A stretch of 64,000 bases of DNA from Halobacillus dabanensis (GCF_900114165.1 NZ_FOSB01000001.1:434001-498000), one strand, 5' to 3'. Counted from the stretch's first letter, positions 25,939-34,820 are shown. A program made the numbers and translations. Notes: generated by a model not told the origin, from the letters alone.

Positions 25939-26127
25939 ATGGAGGTGCAGATTGTTGTTATCATCCTTTTGCTTAGTGTGGTCCTCGATTATCTGTGGTT
26001 CGACCAAGATGGAAAACGCTGGGGATGGCTAAAACATTGGACACGTATGCAAAAGACACTATTTCTTTCAAGTTTCCTTCTTGCTGCCCTGGTCATCTAT
26101 ATCGGTTTAAGTTTAGAATATTTATAA
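25939..26127 (+). CDS. Small two-helix membrane protein
   Basis: A 62-residue protein with two membrane helices (residues 4-18 and 40-58) around a basic, tryptophan-rich loop (DQDGKRWGWLKHWTRMQK). AAGGGGG precedes the ATG by about 6 bases. It lies between the DUF4871 lipoprotein and a second small membrane protein with short gaps, so it is part of an operon. Family not recognised. Confidence 0.75.
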   Translation: MEVQIVVIILLLSVVLDYLWFDQDGKRWGWLKHWTRMQKTLFLSSFLLAALVIYIGLSLEYL

Positions 26128-26140
26128 AGAAGGGTTTATT

Positions 26141-26440
26141 TTGAGAGTTGGTTTGGAATTGTTGCGTATTGTACTGACTTTCGTTTTGGTCGGAGCCGCT
26201 GTGTGGTTGCTTCTCGGGCCCTTGTATACCATACATGAAACAGCTGAACGGTACCAATGGCTCGGGGCATCAGGCGTTTATTTGCTTTTGTTTGTCATGT
26301 ATCGGAATCGCTGGCGATTTTCCGGATGGTATCAAGGGGAAGGAAGAACGAGATTACCAATGTTGATCACGAAACTCCTGGTTTCATTGGGTATCATTTT
26401 AATCCTTCTCCCCTGGATGTTGGCAAGTTTGATTGGTTAA
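26141..26440 (+). CDS. Small membrane protein (TTG start)
   Basis: A 99-residue protein with three predicted membrane segments (residues 5-28, 42-56, 74-98) and a basic central loop (RNRWRFSGWYQGEGRTR). The start is TTG 26141, 7 bases after AAGAAGGG. It begins 13 bases after the preceding gene. The downstream GNAT gene starts 11 bases after its stop. Family not recognised. Confidence 0.75.
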   Translation: MRVGLELLRIVLTFVLVGAAVWLLLGPLYTIHETAERYQWLGASGVYLLLFVMYRNRWRFSGWYQGEGRTRLPMLITKLLVSLGIILILLPWMLASLIG

Positions 26441-26451
26441 GGAGGTTAAGG

Positions 26452-26886
26452 ATGTCTGAAAAAGTTGTTAGAGAATTAAAGAAGGATCAAGAAATAGTAT
26501 CTGCATACCCGGTCATGAATGAGCTACGGACACACCTTAAAAAAGCAGAGTTTCTATCGCTTGTAAAAGAAGCCATGGAAGTGGAACGTTATAAGCTTTT
26601 CGCTATGGAAGTAGATGGTAGAATCGTTGCTGTTACTGGCTTTAAAGAAATGACCACCTTATATTACGGTCGATTCGTCTGGGTTTGTGATCTAGTCACT
26701 TCTGAACAATACCGGTCGCATGGTTATGGAGAAGAGTTGCTCCGATTTGTAGAAAATTGGTCTAAGAGTCATGGATATGAGCGGATTGCCTTATCCTCAG
26801 GCTTGAAACGGACAAGGGCTCATCAATTTTATGAAAGTAAAATGAATTATGACCGTGTCAGCTATGTGTTCAAAAAGGAATTTTGA
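26452..26886 (+). CDS. GNAT acetyltransferase
   Basis: A 144-residue acetyltransferase of the PhnO/RimI-like type. WVCDLVTSEQYRSHGYGEEL contains the acetyl-CoA loop (R-S-H-G-Y-G), and AHQFYESKMNYDRVSYVF forms the C-terminal beta-bulge region. ATG 26452 is set by AAGGAGG directly upstream; the longer reading frame overlaps the previous gene and has no site. It is the last gene of the 24735-26886 run. The acceptor is unknown. Confidence 0.88.
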   Translation: MSEKVVRELKKDQEIVSAYPVMNELRTHLKKAEFLSLVKEAMEVERYKLFAMEVDGRIVAVTGFKEMTTLYYGRFVWVCDLVTSEQYRSHGYGEELLRFVENWSKSHGYERIALSSGLKRTRAHQFYESKMNYDRVSYVFKKEF

Positions 26887-27088
26887 TCATACAGGTTTGA
26901 GGGGAGTATACATATGCGACCAGTCATTTCTTTCGCAGAAGTTAACAGACGAGATGTTTTTTACCAGGCTCTGTTCTTATTCATCGTCCGACTTTGCACC
27001 TGTTTCACGAACAGTGGGATCGGCAATTACCCATGTCGCTAGTCTTTGATGGTTGATTTCTACCCGTACACCTGTCGTTTTACATAAG
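26887..27088. other. Intergenic region with no recognised gene
   Basis: About 200 bases before the operon terminator. Short frames such as MRPVISFAEVNRRDVFY occur after GAGGGGAG, but no family is recognised and the frame is short. It may be the remnant of a gene. Confidence 0.4.
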
Positions 27089-27132
27089 AAAAGAAGAACA
27101 TGGGAAAGTTGTGGCCGTGTTTCTTCTTTTTA
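27089..27132 (+). terminator. Terminator after the GNAT gene
   Basis: AAAAGAAGAACA faces TGTTTCTTCTTTT, with a bulge and a long loop, followed by TTTTTAT. Moderate quality. Confidence 0.6.
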
Positions 27133-27179
27133 TCAACACTACTTGAGCTACAAGGTAATACTTTTCCATGTAGTCAGGG

Positions 27180-27543
27180 TTAGCCGTTACATATCATAAT
27201 CACATTTCCATCAGGATCTTTAATTTGGAAAAAAGCGATATCTCTAAAACGCACAACGTCTTGGGAAATCTCATAGCCGAGTTTTTGAACAAATAGATAG
27301 GCTGCGTCGATGTCATCCGTATGGAAGTTGAATAGAGGGTGCGGGGAAGGGGCGACTTCTTCCATGCCGGCATCGAGAGCAACACCTGTAGAATGGCCTA
27401 TTGGCATATTGTATTACAGGTGGGGTTACATTCTCTAAATCAAAAGGCTGCCCGATCAGATCACTATACCAACGTACGGATCGTTTTAAGTCTGAGACGG
27501 GGATGAATATAGTATTCACCCTGTTTGATATTGGGCTTTTCAA
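27180..27543 (-). pseudogene. Frameshifted VOC family gene
   Basis: The first part (MKSPISNRVNTIFIPVSDLK, VRWYSDLIGQPFDLENV) runs in one frame from ATG 27543. Near 27405 it must shift by one base to continue as MPIGHSTGVALDAG, then FFQIKDPDGNVIMICNG to the stop at 27180. Joined, it is a full-length VOC protein closely related to the intact protein at 12393. A single extra base would explain it, so it is either a recent pseudogene or a sequencing error. Confidence 0.85.
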
Positions 27544-27654
27544 GATCGATCACTCCTTTAATAAATGTATAATTCTACCATACCATGAAAGGGAGAATAG
27601 GAATGGGATTCTTGGAGTTTTTTTTACAAAGGAAATGATAAGAAGGATAAAGTG

Positions 27655-27686
27655 TTGACTCTGTGGTGCACCCCGCAGTTTAAGAT
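27655..27686 (+). promoter_or_regulatory. MerR-type promoter with long spacer
   Basis: TTGACT (27655-27660) and TTAAGA (27680-27685) are 19 bases apart, the over-long spacing typical of promoters activated by MerR-family proteins. The spacer holds an imperfect dyad around TGCA. It lies just upstream of the merR-type gene, suggesting autoregulation. Confidence 0.72.
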
Positions 27687-27704
27687 AGGAAGTGGGAGGA
27701 CATC

Positions 27705-28046
27705 GTGTACAAAATCAGTGAGTTTTCTGAAATAACAGGACTAAGTAAAGAAACTCTCCGTTATTATGCCGAAGTCGGTCTCCTGGAGCCGGCATACATC
27801 AACCCGGACAATCACTATCGGTATTATGATGACGGCAGCTATTTTCTGGCTCTTTTACTCGGTAAATTGCGGGGATTCGGATTTACTATCCAGGAAATGA
27901 TTGCCGTCATGGGAGACGAATCGTTCACCCATTTAGAAGATTTAATATTGGAAAAGAGGGCGAACATTCAAAATCAAATTCAAGACTTGCAAGAACGGCT
28001 GTCAGAGATTGATGCGTTTTTGCAATCAGGTCGGGAGGAAGAATAA
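27705..28046 (+). CDS. MerR-family transcriptional regulator
   Basis: A 113-residue regulator. The N-terminal winged helix is YKISEFSEITGLSKETLRYY, followed by EVGLLEPAYINPDNHYRYYD. A C-terminal coiled coil (RANIQNQIQDLQERLSEIDAF) serves dimerisation. There is no cysteine set for metal sensing and no large effector domain. GTG 27705 follows GGGAGGA by 6 bases. Its stop overlaps the ATG of the SRPBCC gene (TAATG), so the two are coupled. Confidence 0.9.
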   Translation: MYKISEFSEITGLSKETLRYYAEVGLLEPAYINPDNHYRYYDDGSYFLALLLGKLRGFGFTIQEMIAVMGDESFTHLEDLILEKRANIQNQIQDLQERLSEIDAFLQSGREEE

Positions 28047-28504
28047 TGATTCAATGGGAGCAGGATCGTCTTATAGAAGCACCGTTGGAAGAAGTATGGG
28101 AACTGTTCAAAGATAGGAACATCAAGCGGATCATGCCGAAAGTGGAAGAACATGAGCTGATGGAAAAGACGGAAACAGAAGTAGGAGCAAAACACCGCCA
28201 GACCTACAGAGAAGGTAAGAGACTGGAAACATACACCGTCGAAACGCTTGCCTATGAAGAAACGGAGGAAAGAAAACATAAGAAAATCGCATTTGTTATC
28301 GGCAAAGCCTTTGAGGTTACAGCAAGTTTCACCCTGGAAAAAGTCGATCCAAACCAAACGCGCCTTATTTATGCAGGGCAGAACAAAGGGGTCAATTTTA
28401 TCGGAAAAGCGATGATGAAACTGGCCAATAAAAAAGGGAATGAACGTGTCGTCGAAGAATTCCTGGACCGCGTCGAGCAAGAAGCGACACATACGAATGT
28501 TTAA
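28046..28504 (+). CDS. SRPBCC (START-like) domain protein
   Basis: A 152-residue single-domain protein of the SRPBCC hydrophobic-ligand fold: WEQDRLIEAPLEEVWELFKD at the N-terminus and a long C-terminal helix (KAMMKLANKKGNERVVEEFL). Such proteins bind lipids or aromatic ligands. Translational coupling to the MerR-type regulator suggests that the pair responds to one hydrophobic compound. Confidence 0.85.
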   Translation: MIQWEQDRLIEAPLEEVWELFKDRNIKRIMPKVEEHELMEKTETEVGAKHRQTYREGKRLETYTVETLAYEETEERKHKKIAFVIGKAFEVTASFTLEKVDPNQTRLIYAGQNKGVNFIGKAMMKLANKKGNERVVEEFLDRVEQEATHTNV

Positions 28505-28636
28505 AATTCGTCTCAAGTTTCTGGAACCTATAACAAAGTAATTCATATACATGTAGCTTGAATGCGAAGGATCCTCATGCTGTGCAGGAATGACTTTGTT
28601 GGATGTTATTATTTTGTGATCAAACGTTTAGATCAA

Positions 28637-28675
28637 AAAATGCGTACCTTTAAAAAATGAAAGGTACGCATTTTT
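28637..28675. terminator. Bidirectional terminator
   Basis: A perfect 15-bp stem (AAAATGCGTACCTTT / AAAGGTACGCATTTT) with an 8-base loop. It lies between the MerR-SRPBCC operon and the convergent membrane-protein gene. Confidence 0.9.
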
Positions 28676-28751
28676 GTGTCGTTACACGGAAACGTATCTG
28701 TATGTCAGGGATTTCCGGATTTTATTTGTTATTTCTTGCGGACAGACCTTT

Positions 28752-29999
28752 CTAATTAAAAATTATGGGGAAAGTAAATAGTACGAATGCTGCCCAGAGT
28801 CCGTACACAGGCAAATACTTAGTAACGGCATCCTGGATCGTTGAAGGGCCTGTTTTGTTTCTTAGAAAACCCATATAAGAAAACATGATCCAAATCAGAT
28901 TTGCAAAGATAAGTATATTTACTCCTGTAACAGCAACTCGATTAGGCGTAATCCCATAAGATGAAAGTCTGAACACGATGGCTGACAATGCCACAATGTT
29001 AATGATAAGGGAAAGAACGATTAAGGCAAAATTTATATAATCTGAAATGCGCTTTTTATCATCTGATTCGCTTTCCGTAATGGAAAATATGGTAACTGCC
29101 AATACACCAAGAAGAATTCCGTTAAAGACGATCAGGAAATTGCGGTCCAGAAATGGATTTTCCCCGACCCATAAAACAGTGATCAGATAGACCAACAATG
29201 TCACCAGAACAAGAGGACTAAAGATTTTAGCTATATATGGTGTAATATTCTTAGCAAGTTTAAGATTCATCGATACCAGGTATGCAGCCACAACAGCGAG
29301 GGCGGCAGCACCAAATAAAACGACATTACTAAAGTAAAAATCTTCTATATCTAAGCCAACGAAATTAAACAATTGCATGGTTAATACAGCCAGCACCATT
29401 CCGCTAACCGCCATGCTGGCGTAGAGAATACAATATTCCAAATTGAATTTAATATAGGCTAACCTTGAACTGCTTTTTGAATAATCATTTCCTGTATAGC
29501 CAAGCCCTGTTAATACCCATAAAAATATAGGAAGGTGTAAATAGGCAAGGACAATACTGTCATCATCATTTAATGGCAGCAGATTAAGATAAAAGACGGC
29601 AGATAGGTACAGCGCTGCAAGGGAATAAATAATCCTTTTTTTCGGCGTATTTTTGTAAACAAAATAGGCAGCAATAAAGGGAATGATACCAAAGACCAGG
29701 TTGATTGGAGCGATTACTTCCTGTTCGACGTAATGAAAAATGATCCTCGTGCATACCCCGGCCAGCAAAGCCAAAATGCTCATAATTAAGAAACCTTTTT
29801 GAAGCAAGGGATATTTCCCTGTATTTGCAGCCTCCGTGAAATACAACCTTTCATACCAAATGCTAAGAACCTGAGAATCAGGATGTTGTTCCCATGCTAG
29901 TGAGAATGACTTTTCAAAAGCTTTCGGATCTTTTCTATACATTCTCTCAAGCTTTTGAGGGTTATCCATGTTTTCAATAATCAAATTGTTCATACCCAC
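28752..29999 (-). CDS. Multi-pass membrane protein of unknown family
   Basis: About 415 residues. A soluble N-terminal helix (DNPQKLERMYRKDPKAFEKS) is followed by some twelve membrane segments. No transport or catalytic motif is recognised. Start GTG 29999 is preferred because AGGAGG lies 7 bases upstream; ATG 29993 has a 13-base gap. Bacteroidetes-like DUF4153 proteins have a similar shape, but I see no shared motif. It is a single gene. Confidence 0.72.
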   Translation of the reverse strand: MGMNNLIIENMDNPQKLERMYRKDPKAFEKSFSLAWEQHPDSQVLSIWYERLYFTEAANTGKYPLLQKGFLIMSILALLAGVCTRIIFHYVEQEVIAPINLVFGIIPFIAAYFVYKNTPKKRIIYSLAALYLSAVFYLNLLPLNDDDSIVLAYLHLPIFLWVLTGLGYTGNDYSKSSSRLAYIKFNLEYCILYASMAVSGMVLAVLTMQLFNFVGLDIEDFYFSNVVLFGAAALAVVAAYLVSMNLKLAKNITPYIAKIFSPLVLVTLLVYLITVLWVGENPFLDRNFLIVFNGILLGVLAVTIFSITESESDDKKRISDYINFALIVLSLIINIVALSAIVFRLSSYGITPNRVAVTGVNILIFANLIWIMFSYMGFLRNKTGPSTIQDAVTKYLPVYGLWAAFVLFTFPIIFN

Positions 30000-30012
30000 A
30001 GTTATACCTCCT

Positions 30013-30585
30013 CTTATAATTGTTATATTAAGTTTTCTCACCACTGTTTGATCTAAATGCCGTCAATCATTTTCTGATTTTATACCAACTGCTTCTTGCA
30101 AAATTTCTTCAGCTCCTTTCAGGTACTAAAAAATGCTCAGAAGCAAGAAAATGGAACTTATTTAAAGAACGACGCTAATTTTCAAAAACAATGTTGGGAC
30201 CCTCTCAAAAAAAGCAACACACAACTTATTATGATTTCGATTTTAATACAATGTTTATCGAAAATCAATAAATATTTATTAAATAGTATGGCTTTTTTGT
30301 TGTTATATCTTATTTTCACCAAAAAAGCATTTCTCGTTCAAAGACAAGCTTCATGTCGTATGTGCGCATGGCTCTTGTCTCTTGTGCATCTTTTCTAAGA
30401 CATTCTATATTCAATATTGGAGGGCATTTCCCGAAAAAAGCCACATGCTATGACTAATCCGTCTAGAGGTGTCCTCTTCGATATGCTTTTTCCTTAAATG
30501 TTCTCCGAGCCTTTTCCTATGAATAGTATGTTTCGTTGGTTTCTTGCATAGGATGTGTGGATAGTTTTTAGGAGGGGATGAGCGG
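30013..30585. other. Long intergenic region with no recognised gene
   Basis: About 570 bases, AT-rich. A 100-codon plus-strand frame at 30096-30398 lacks a ribosome site and resembles nothing known. No clear hairpin terminator, riboswitch or repeat was found. It may hold eroded coding sequence. Confidence 0.45.
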
Positions 30586-31458
30586 ATGTATCAAGTTCCA
30601 CAGGGATATCCTTACATGCAAACAATAGATAGGGAGAGTAACGAATCTTTCAATGAAGCGATATTAGAGGGAATCAAGAAGAAGGAAGAAGCGGTCGACC
30701 TGTTTCGTCGTTTAGCGGACCTATCACCGGATGAAGCGCATCAACAGGAGATTCTTCATGTGTTAGACAACGAGCAGCGCCATTTAGACCATTTTACAAA
30801 TCTCTACAACACATTTACTGGAGAAAAGCCAGAGTATGAGGTCCAGCAAGCTTCTTTTGATACTTTTGAAGAAGGATTGAGAAAAGGGTACGATGCAGGG
30901 GTCGGGGAATTTCAAAATTATCAAGATATGTACATGCAGGCTCGTCAACATGTGTTGGGGAATGTGTTTTACAGAGCATGCCATGACAAAATGGTTACAA
31001 CGAATCGATTGGTTGCCATCTCGAGAGGGGAAGGCCGCGTCGTTCTGAAGGATTATGGAAACAATCCTTTTGTCGTCGATATTGAGGAAGTGACAAAGCA
31101 AAACCGGACATTCCGTACTGCTTTGTGGACGGGAGAACACCTGCAGGTCACTTTGATGAGTATAGCGGTAGGTGAGGACATCGGTTTGGAGGTTCATCCG
31201 GATGTAGATCAATTTTTACGTGTAGAACAAGGACAGGGTCTCGTCCAAATGGGAGATCGGAGGGATCAGTTGGATTTTCAGCAAAGGGTTGCGGATGATT
31301 ATGCGATTATGGTCCCTGCAGGGAAATGGCATAACCTTACGAATACAGGACAACGACCATTGAAGATCTATTCTATTTATGCACCGCCAGAGCACCCATT
31401 CGGTACGGTTCATAAAACGAAAGCGGAAGCAATGGCAACGGAGAATGGTGAATCGTAA
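30586..31458 (+). CDS. Ferritin-like/cupin two-domain protein
   Basis: A 290-residue protein. Residues 18-150 are a ferritin/rubrerythrin-like four-helix region (EAILEGIKKKEEAVDLFRRL, HVLDNEQRHLDHFTNLY). Residues 180-280 are a cupin (IGLEVHPDVDQFLRVEQGQG, then MVPAGKWHNLTNTG). The first cupin motif keeps one His and the Glu, but the second His position is Asp. A metal-dependent redox or spore-coat-associated role is possible; none is established. AGGAGG lies about 9 bases before the ATG. Confidence 0.82.
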   Translation: MYQVPQGYPYMQTIDRESNESFNEAILEGIKKKEEAVDLFRRLADLSPDEAHQQEILHVLDNEQRHLDHFTNLYNTFTGEKPEYEVQQASFDTFEEGLRKGYDAGVGEFQNYQDMYMQARQHVLGNVFYRACHDKMVTTNRLVAISRGEGRVVLKDYGNNPFVVDIEEVTKQNRTFRTALWTGEHLQVTLMSIAVGEDIGLEVHPDVDQFLRVEQGQGLVQMGDRRDQLDFQQRVADDYAIMVPAGKWHNLTNTGQRPLKIYSIYAPPEHPFGTVHKTKAEAMATENGES

Positions 31459-31460
31459 GG

Positions 31461-31487
31461 CGTCCTTTTCCGGAAGGGCGTTTTTTT
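31461..31487 (+). terminator. Terminator after the ferritin/cupin gene
   Basis: CGTCCTT pairs with AAGGGCG (one G-U) over TTCCGG, followed by seven T. Confidence 0.82.
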
Positions 31488-31514
31488 ATGAGAATCCTCT
31501 TCGGAAAAGGGGCT

Positions 31515-31564
31515 GGCGGATATCTTAACAAAAGTGGCGGATATATTCAGAATCTCGCGGATAT
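31515..31564. repeat. Three phased GGCGGATAT repeats
   Basis: GGCGGATAT (31515), GGCGGATAT (31536) and CGCGGATAT (31556) recur every 20-21 bases, about two helical turns, between two terminators of convergent genes. Spacer sequences differ, so the phasing looks meaningful. Function unknown. Confidence 0.7.
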
Positions 31565-31604
31565 CCCACAATCCGGCGAGAGAATCAATCGTTATATATG
31601 AAAA

Positions 31605-31631
31605 AAAAGGAGCCAGCGATCGGCTCCTTTT
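31605..31631. terminator. Bidirectional terminator before guaC
   Basis: AAAAGGAGCC pairs perfectly with GGCTCCTTTT over a 7-base loop. The long A-run on the left gives a T-run for the minus-strand guaC transcript. Confidence 0.88.
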
Positions 31632-31637
31632 CTTATA

Positions 31638-32621
31638 TTAATAGACCTTATCTCCATTGAAGATCGAGTTCTTTACAATAACATAATCAACGTGACGGAT
31701 GCTGTCTAATTCTGTCCCGCCTGCATAACTGATGGCGGATTGGAGATCCTGTTCCATTTCAGACAACGTATCTTGAAGGGCGCCTTTATGTTCGACGTAC
31801 ATTTTCTTTCCTTCTACGTTCTTCTTTTCCCCTTTTTGAAATTCTGAAGCGGAGCCGAAGTATTCTTTGACCAGTTTGCCATCTTTTTCAACTGTTTCAC
31901 CAGGGGATTCTTTATGTCCGGCAAAAAGAGATCCGATCATAACCATAGTTGCCCCGAAGCGGATGGATTTAGCGATGTCTCCATGTGTACGGATCCCTCC
32001 GTCGGCGATGACAGGTTTACTAGCGGCTTTTGCGCACCAGCGGAGTGCAGCCAATTGCCATCCTCCTGTACCGAATCCTGTTTTGATTTTAGTGATGCAA
32101 ACTTTTCCTGGACCGATGCCTACCTTCGTTGCATCTGCCCCCGCATTTTCCAGTTCACGGACGGCTTCCGGTGTCCCGACATTTCCAGCAATGACAAACG
32201 TTTGAGGCAAAAGCTGTTTGATGTGTTGGATCATTTCAATGACAGCTGTGGAGTGGCCATGGGCGATATCGATGGTGATATATTCCGGGTGAAGTTCCTG
32301 CGCTGCAAGTTGCCGGACGAATTCATATTCTTCTGTTTTGACGCCAACACTGATGGAAGCAATCAAACCTTGTGATTGCATTTTTTCTGTAAAAGCGAGA
32401 CGCGTTTCTGGTTCGAATCTATGCATAACATAAAAGTAGCCTTCTTCCGCTAACTTTGTGGCAATGGATTCATCAATGATTGTCTGCATATTAGCTGGTA
32501 CTACAGGAAGTTTAAAAGAATGGTTTCCGAGAGTTACACTCGGGTCACACTCAGAACGGCTATTAACGACACATTTTGCGGGAATCAATTGCACATCTTC
32601 ATAATCGAATACATTTTCCAT
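31638..32621 (-). CDS. guaC: GMP reductase
   Basis: A 327-residue NADPH-dependent enzyme converting GMP to IMP in purine salvage. The IMPDH/GMPR barrel shows [19 protein letters not shown] with the catalytic Cys (KVCITK near residue 175), and [20 protein letters not shown] binds phosphate. Length and sequence fit GuaC of bacilli. There is no CBS pair, which excludes IMP dehydrogenase. ATG 32621 follows AGGGGTG by 6 bases. It is a single gene with its own promoter and two PurR-type boxes. Confidence 0.95.
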   Translation of the reverse strand: MENVFDYEDVQLIPAKCVVNSRSECDPSVTLGNHSFKLPVVPANMQTIIDESIATKLAEEGYFYVMHRFEPETRLAFTEKMQSQGLIASISVGVKTEEYEFVRQLAAQELHPEYITIDIAHGHSTAVIEMIQHIKQLLPQTFVIAGNVGTPEAVRELENAGADATKVGIGPGKVCITKIKTGFGTGGWQLAALRWCAKAASKPVIADGGIRTHGDIAKSIRFGATMVMIGSLFAGHKESPGETVEKDGKLVKEYFGSASEFQKGEKKNVEGKKMYVEHKGALQDTLSEMEQDLQSAISYAGGTELDSIRHVDYVIVKNSIFNGDKVY

Positions 32622-32634
32622 TATATACACCCCT

Positions 32635-32712
32635 AAAACCGAATGATTATTAGTTTATAATTTATTATTGTTCGTACATTGTTAATTTACATCAAATTCC
32701 TCCGGTTGTCAA
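32635..32712 (-). promoter_or_regulatory. guaC promoter with two PurR-type boxes
   Basis: On the minus strand TTGACA (32712-32707), a 17-base spacer and TAAATT (32689-32684) form the promoter. Two boxes in opposite orientation lie at 32667-32679 (minus strand ATGTACGAACAAT) and 32635-32647 (plus strand AAAACCGAATGAT), 19 bases apart. They resemble the paired PurR box A-WWW-CCGAACWWT. They cover the start site and leader, as expected for repression; in B. subtilis guaC belongs to the PurR regulon. Confidence 0.75.
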
Positions 32713-32753
32713 AGGTTCATGATAGAATGTTGATAGGAAAAGGGGGAAGGTAA

Positions 32754-33311
32754 ATGTTTTTACATACAATTGATGAAGAGGTATCATTAAAGCTTGCCAG
32801 TTTGGAAGATGCAGAAGAATTATTCCAGCTGACGGATACATCCAGAAACCATTTGCGCGAATGGCTGCCCTGGTTAGATCATAGTAAGACACTGGAAGAT
32901 ACAAAGGCTTTTATACAAAATGGCAGGAAGGGTTTTGCAGAGAACAAAAGCTTAACAACATTGGTGATCTATCATGGGAAAATTGTCGGGACCGCAGGAT
33001 TTAATGAAGTAGATCATACAAATAAAATCGTCAAGATCGGTTATTGGCTGGGCAAAGATCATACCGGGAAAGGAATTATGACTCGGGTGGCGCGGGCACT
33101 GACCGAATATGCGATCAATGATCTTCATATGAACCGTGTGGAAATCAGAGTAGCAGACGGTAATCAACGAAGTTCTGCGATACCGAAGCGACTCGGATTT
33201 CAGAAAGAAGGACGAATCCGGGAGGCAGAGTGGTTATATGATGATTACGTGGATCATGTCATTTATAGTGTTCTCGCCTCAGAATGGGAAGGTAAAAAAG
33301 AGATAAAATAA
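32754..33311 (+). CDS. GNAT acetyltransferase (RimL/YdaF type)
   Basis: A 185-residue acetyltransferase resembling ribosomal-protein-serine acetyltransferases. IGYWLGKDHTGKGIMTRVAR carries the acetyl-CoA loop, and HMNRVEIRVADGNQRSSAIP with KRLGFQKEGRIREAEWL closes the fold. AAGGGGGAAGG lies about 5 bases before the ATG. It is divergent from guaC and followed 14 bases later by the efflux gene, with which it may be co-transcribed. Confidence 0.88.
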   Translation: MFLHTIDEEVSLKLASLEDAEELFQLTDTSRNHLREWLPWLDHSKTLEDTKAFIQNGRKGFAENKSLTTLVIYHGKIVGTAGFNEVDHTNKIVKIGYWLGKDHTGKGIMTRVARALTEYAINDLHMNRVEIRVADGNQRSSAIPKRLGFQKEGRIREAEWLYDDYVDHVIYSVLASEWEGKKEIK

Positions 33312-33325
33312 TTTGGAGGATGGAA

Positions 33326-34786
33326 ATGGAACAAACATACAATAAAAAAATCATACTCGTTACCTTCATGATCGGAGCATTTTTCGCTATATTGAATGAA
33401 ACATTGCTCAATATAGCGCTGACCGAACTCATGGAGGTATTCAACCTTGAAGCGCCGACTGTCCAATGGATGGCTACCGGCTTCATGCTGGTCATGGGTG
33501 TATTGATGCCGATATCCGCCCTGTTGATCCAGTGGTTCACAACAAGGCAGATGTTCCTCGGTGTCATGACAATTTTCTTGGCTGGTACGATAATTGCTGC
33601 TTCTGCGTTCAACTTTCCAATGTTATTGACCGGCCGGATGATCCAGGCAGTAGGTACGGGTTTGCTTATCCCGGTTATTATGAATGCACTGCTTTTGCTT
33701 TATGAACCGGAAGTGCGTGGAAGAATTATGGGGACGTTTGGGCTTGTCATCATGTTCGCTCCAGCTATCGGACCGACGTTATCAGGTGTGATCGTCGACT
33801 TCTTAGGGTGGAGGTGGCTGTTCATCACTGTCATCCCGTTCGCTGTATTCTCCATATTGTTTGCATGGAAATATCTGCAGAACGTAGGAGAGATAACACG
33901 TCCGAAAGCAGATGTTCTTTCCATCATTCTCTCCTCTATCGGAATCGGTGGAATTGTTTATGGTTTTAGCAGTGCCGGAGAAAGTGGGGAAGGCTTCTCA
34001 TCTATCTCTATTTTAGTCATTATCGGTATAGCTCTTCTTAGTTTGATCCTCTTTGTCATCAGACAGTTGAAACTGGAGGAACCACTCCTTGACGTGCGAG
34101 TGTTTGCCTATAAAAGCTATGCCAGAGGAATTACGATTTTCGTCATTGTCATAATGGGTATGTTCGCATCTGAAATCGTCATGCCGATGTACTTACAAGG
34201 ACCGCTTGGTTTTTCTGCTAAAATGGCGGGGTTATTATTGCTGCCTGGAGCACTGTTGAACGGTTTAATGTCGCCGGTGATGGGGACATTATTCGATAAG
34301 TTCGGGCCAAGAAAGCTGATCATTCCAGGGACACTCGTATTTGTGTGTGTGATGATTTTCTTCAGTAATATCGGGCCTTCAGTTCCCGTATGGTCCTTTG
34401 TCCTTGCGTACGTTTTATTGATGCTTTCGATCTCAGCTATTCTAATGCCATCGCAAACGAATGCATTGAATGAGCTGCCGAAACACCTTTACCCGCACGG
34501 AACAGCAATCGCCAATACGCTTCAACCGATCGGCGGAGCGCTTGGAGTTTCTATTTTCGTAAGTATCATGAGTCAAGGAGAAAGAAGCTACTTGAACGGA
34601 CAAAACGGTCCGGTGACAGAGGAATTAGCACATCAGGCAATGACAAACGGTGTCCATCATGCCTATTGGTTTGCACTTGGGTTAAGCATCCTAACGTTTG
34701 TTATTGCGCTTTTCATTAAAAAAGCAGTGGCGCCCGATTTTAATCAAGAAGGTGCAGATAAAAAGGACCCTGTTACAGAAACATGA
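33326..34786 (+). CDS. MFS drug exporter, DHA2 family (LmrB/EmrB/QacA type, 14 TM)
   Basis: A 486-residue proton-driven exporter. Signatures include LNIALTELMEVF in TM1, WMATGFMLVMGVLMPISALL in TM2 (motif D2), GRMIQAVGTGLLIPV in TM4 and the motif C proline-glycine segment FAPAIGPTLSGVI in TM5. Fourteen membrane segments are countable. ATG 33326 is chosen because GGAGG directly abuts the in-frame ATG 33320. B. subtilis LmrB confers lincomycin/puromycin resistance; the substrate here is unknown. Confidence 0.92.
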   Translation: MEQTYNKKIILVTFMIGAFFAILNETLLNIALTELMEVFNLEAPTVQWMATGFMLVMGVLMPISALLIQWFTTRQMFLGVMTIFLAGTIIAASAFNFPMLLTGRMIQAVGTGLLIPVIMNALLLLYEPEVRGRIMGTFGLVIMFAPAIGPTLSGVIVDFLGWRWLFITVIPFAVFSILFAWKYLQNVGEITRPKADVLSIILSSIGIGGIVYGFSSAGESGEGFSSISILVIIGIALLSLILFVIRQLKLEEPLLDVRVFAYKSYARGITIFVIVIMGMFASEIVMPMYLQGPLGFSAKMAGLLLLPGALLNGLMSPVMGTLFDKFGPRKLIIPGTLVFVCVMIFFSNIGPSVPVWSFVLAYVLLMLSISAILMPSQTNALNELPKHLYPHGTAIANTLQPIGGALGVSIFVSIMSQGERSYLNGQNGPVTEELAHQAMTNGVHHAYWFALGLSILTFVIALFIKKAVAPDFNQEGADKKDPVTET

Positions 34787-34820
34787 ACGAAAAGGCTGTA
34801 CCTAAGTCAGCATAAAAAAG

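Noticed and set aside
30096-30398. 100-codon plus-strand frame in the 30-kb gap
   Set aside because: No ribosome site, unusual composition for this genome, no recognised family. I considered a transposase fragment but saw no motif.
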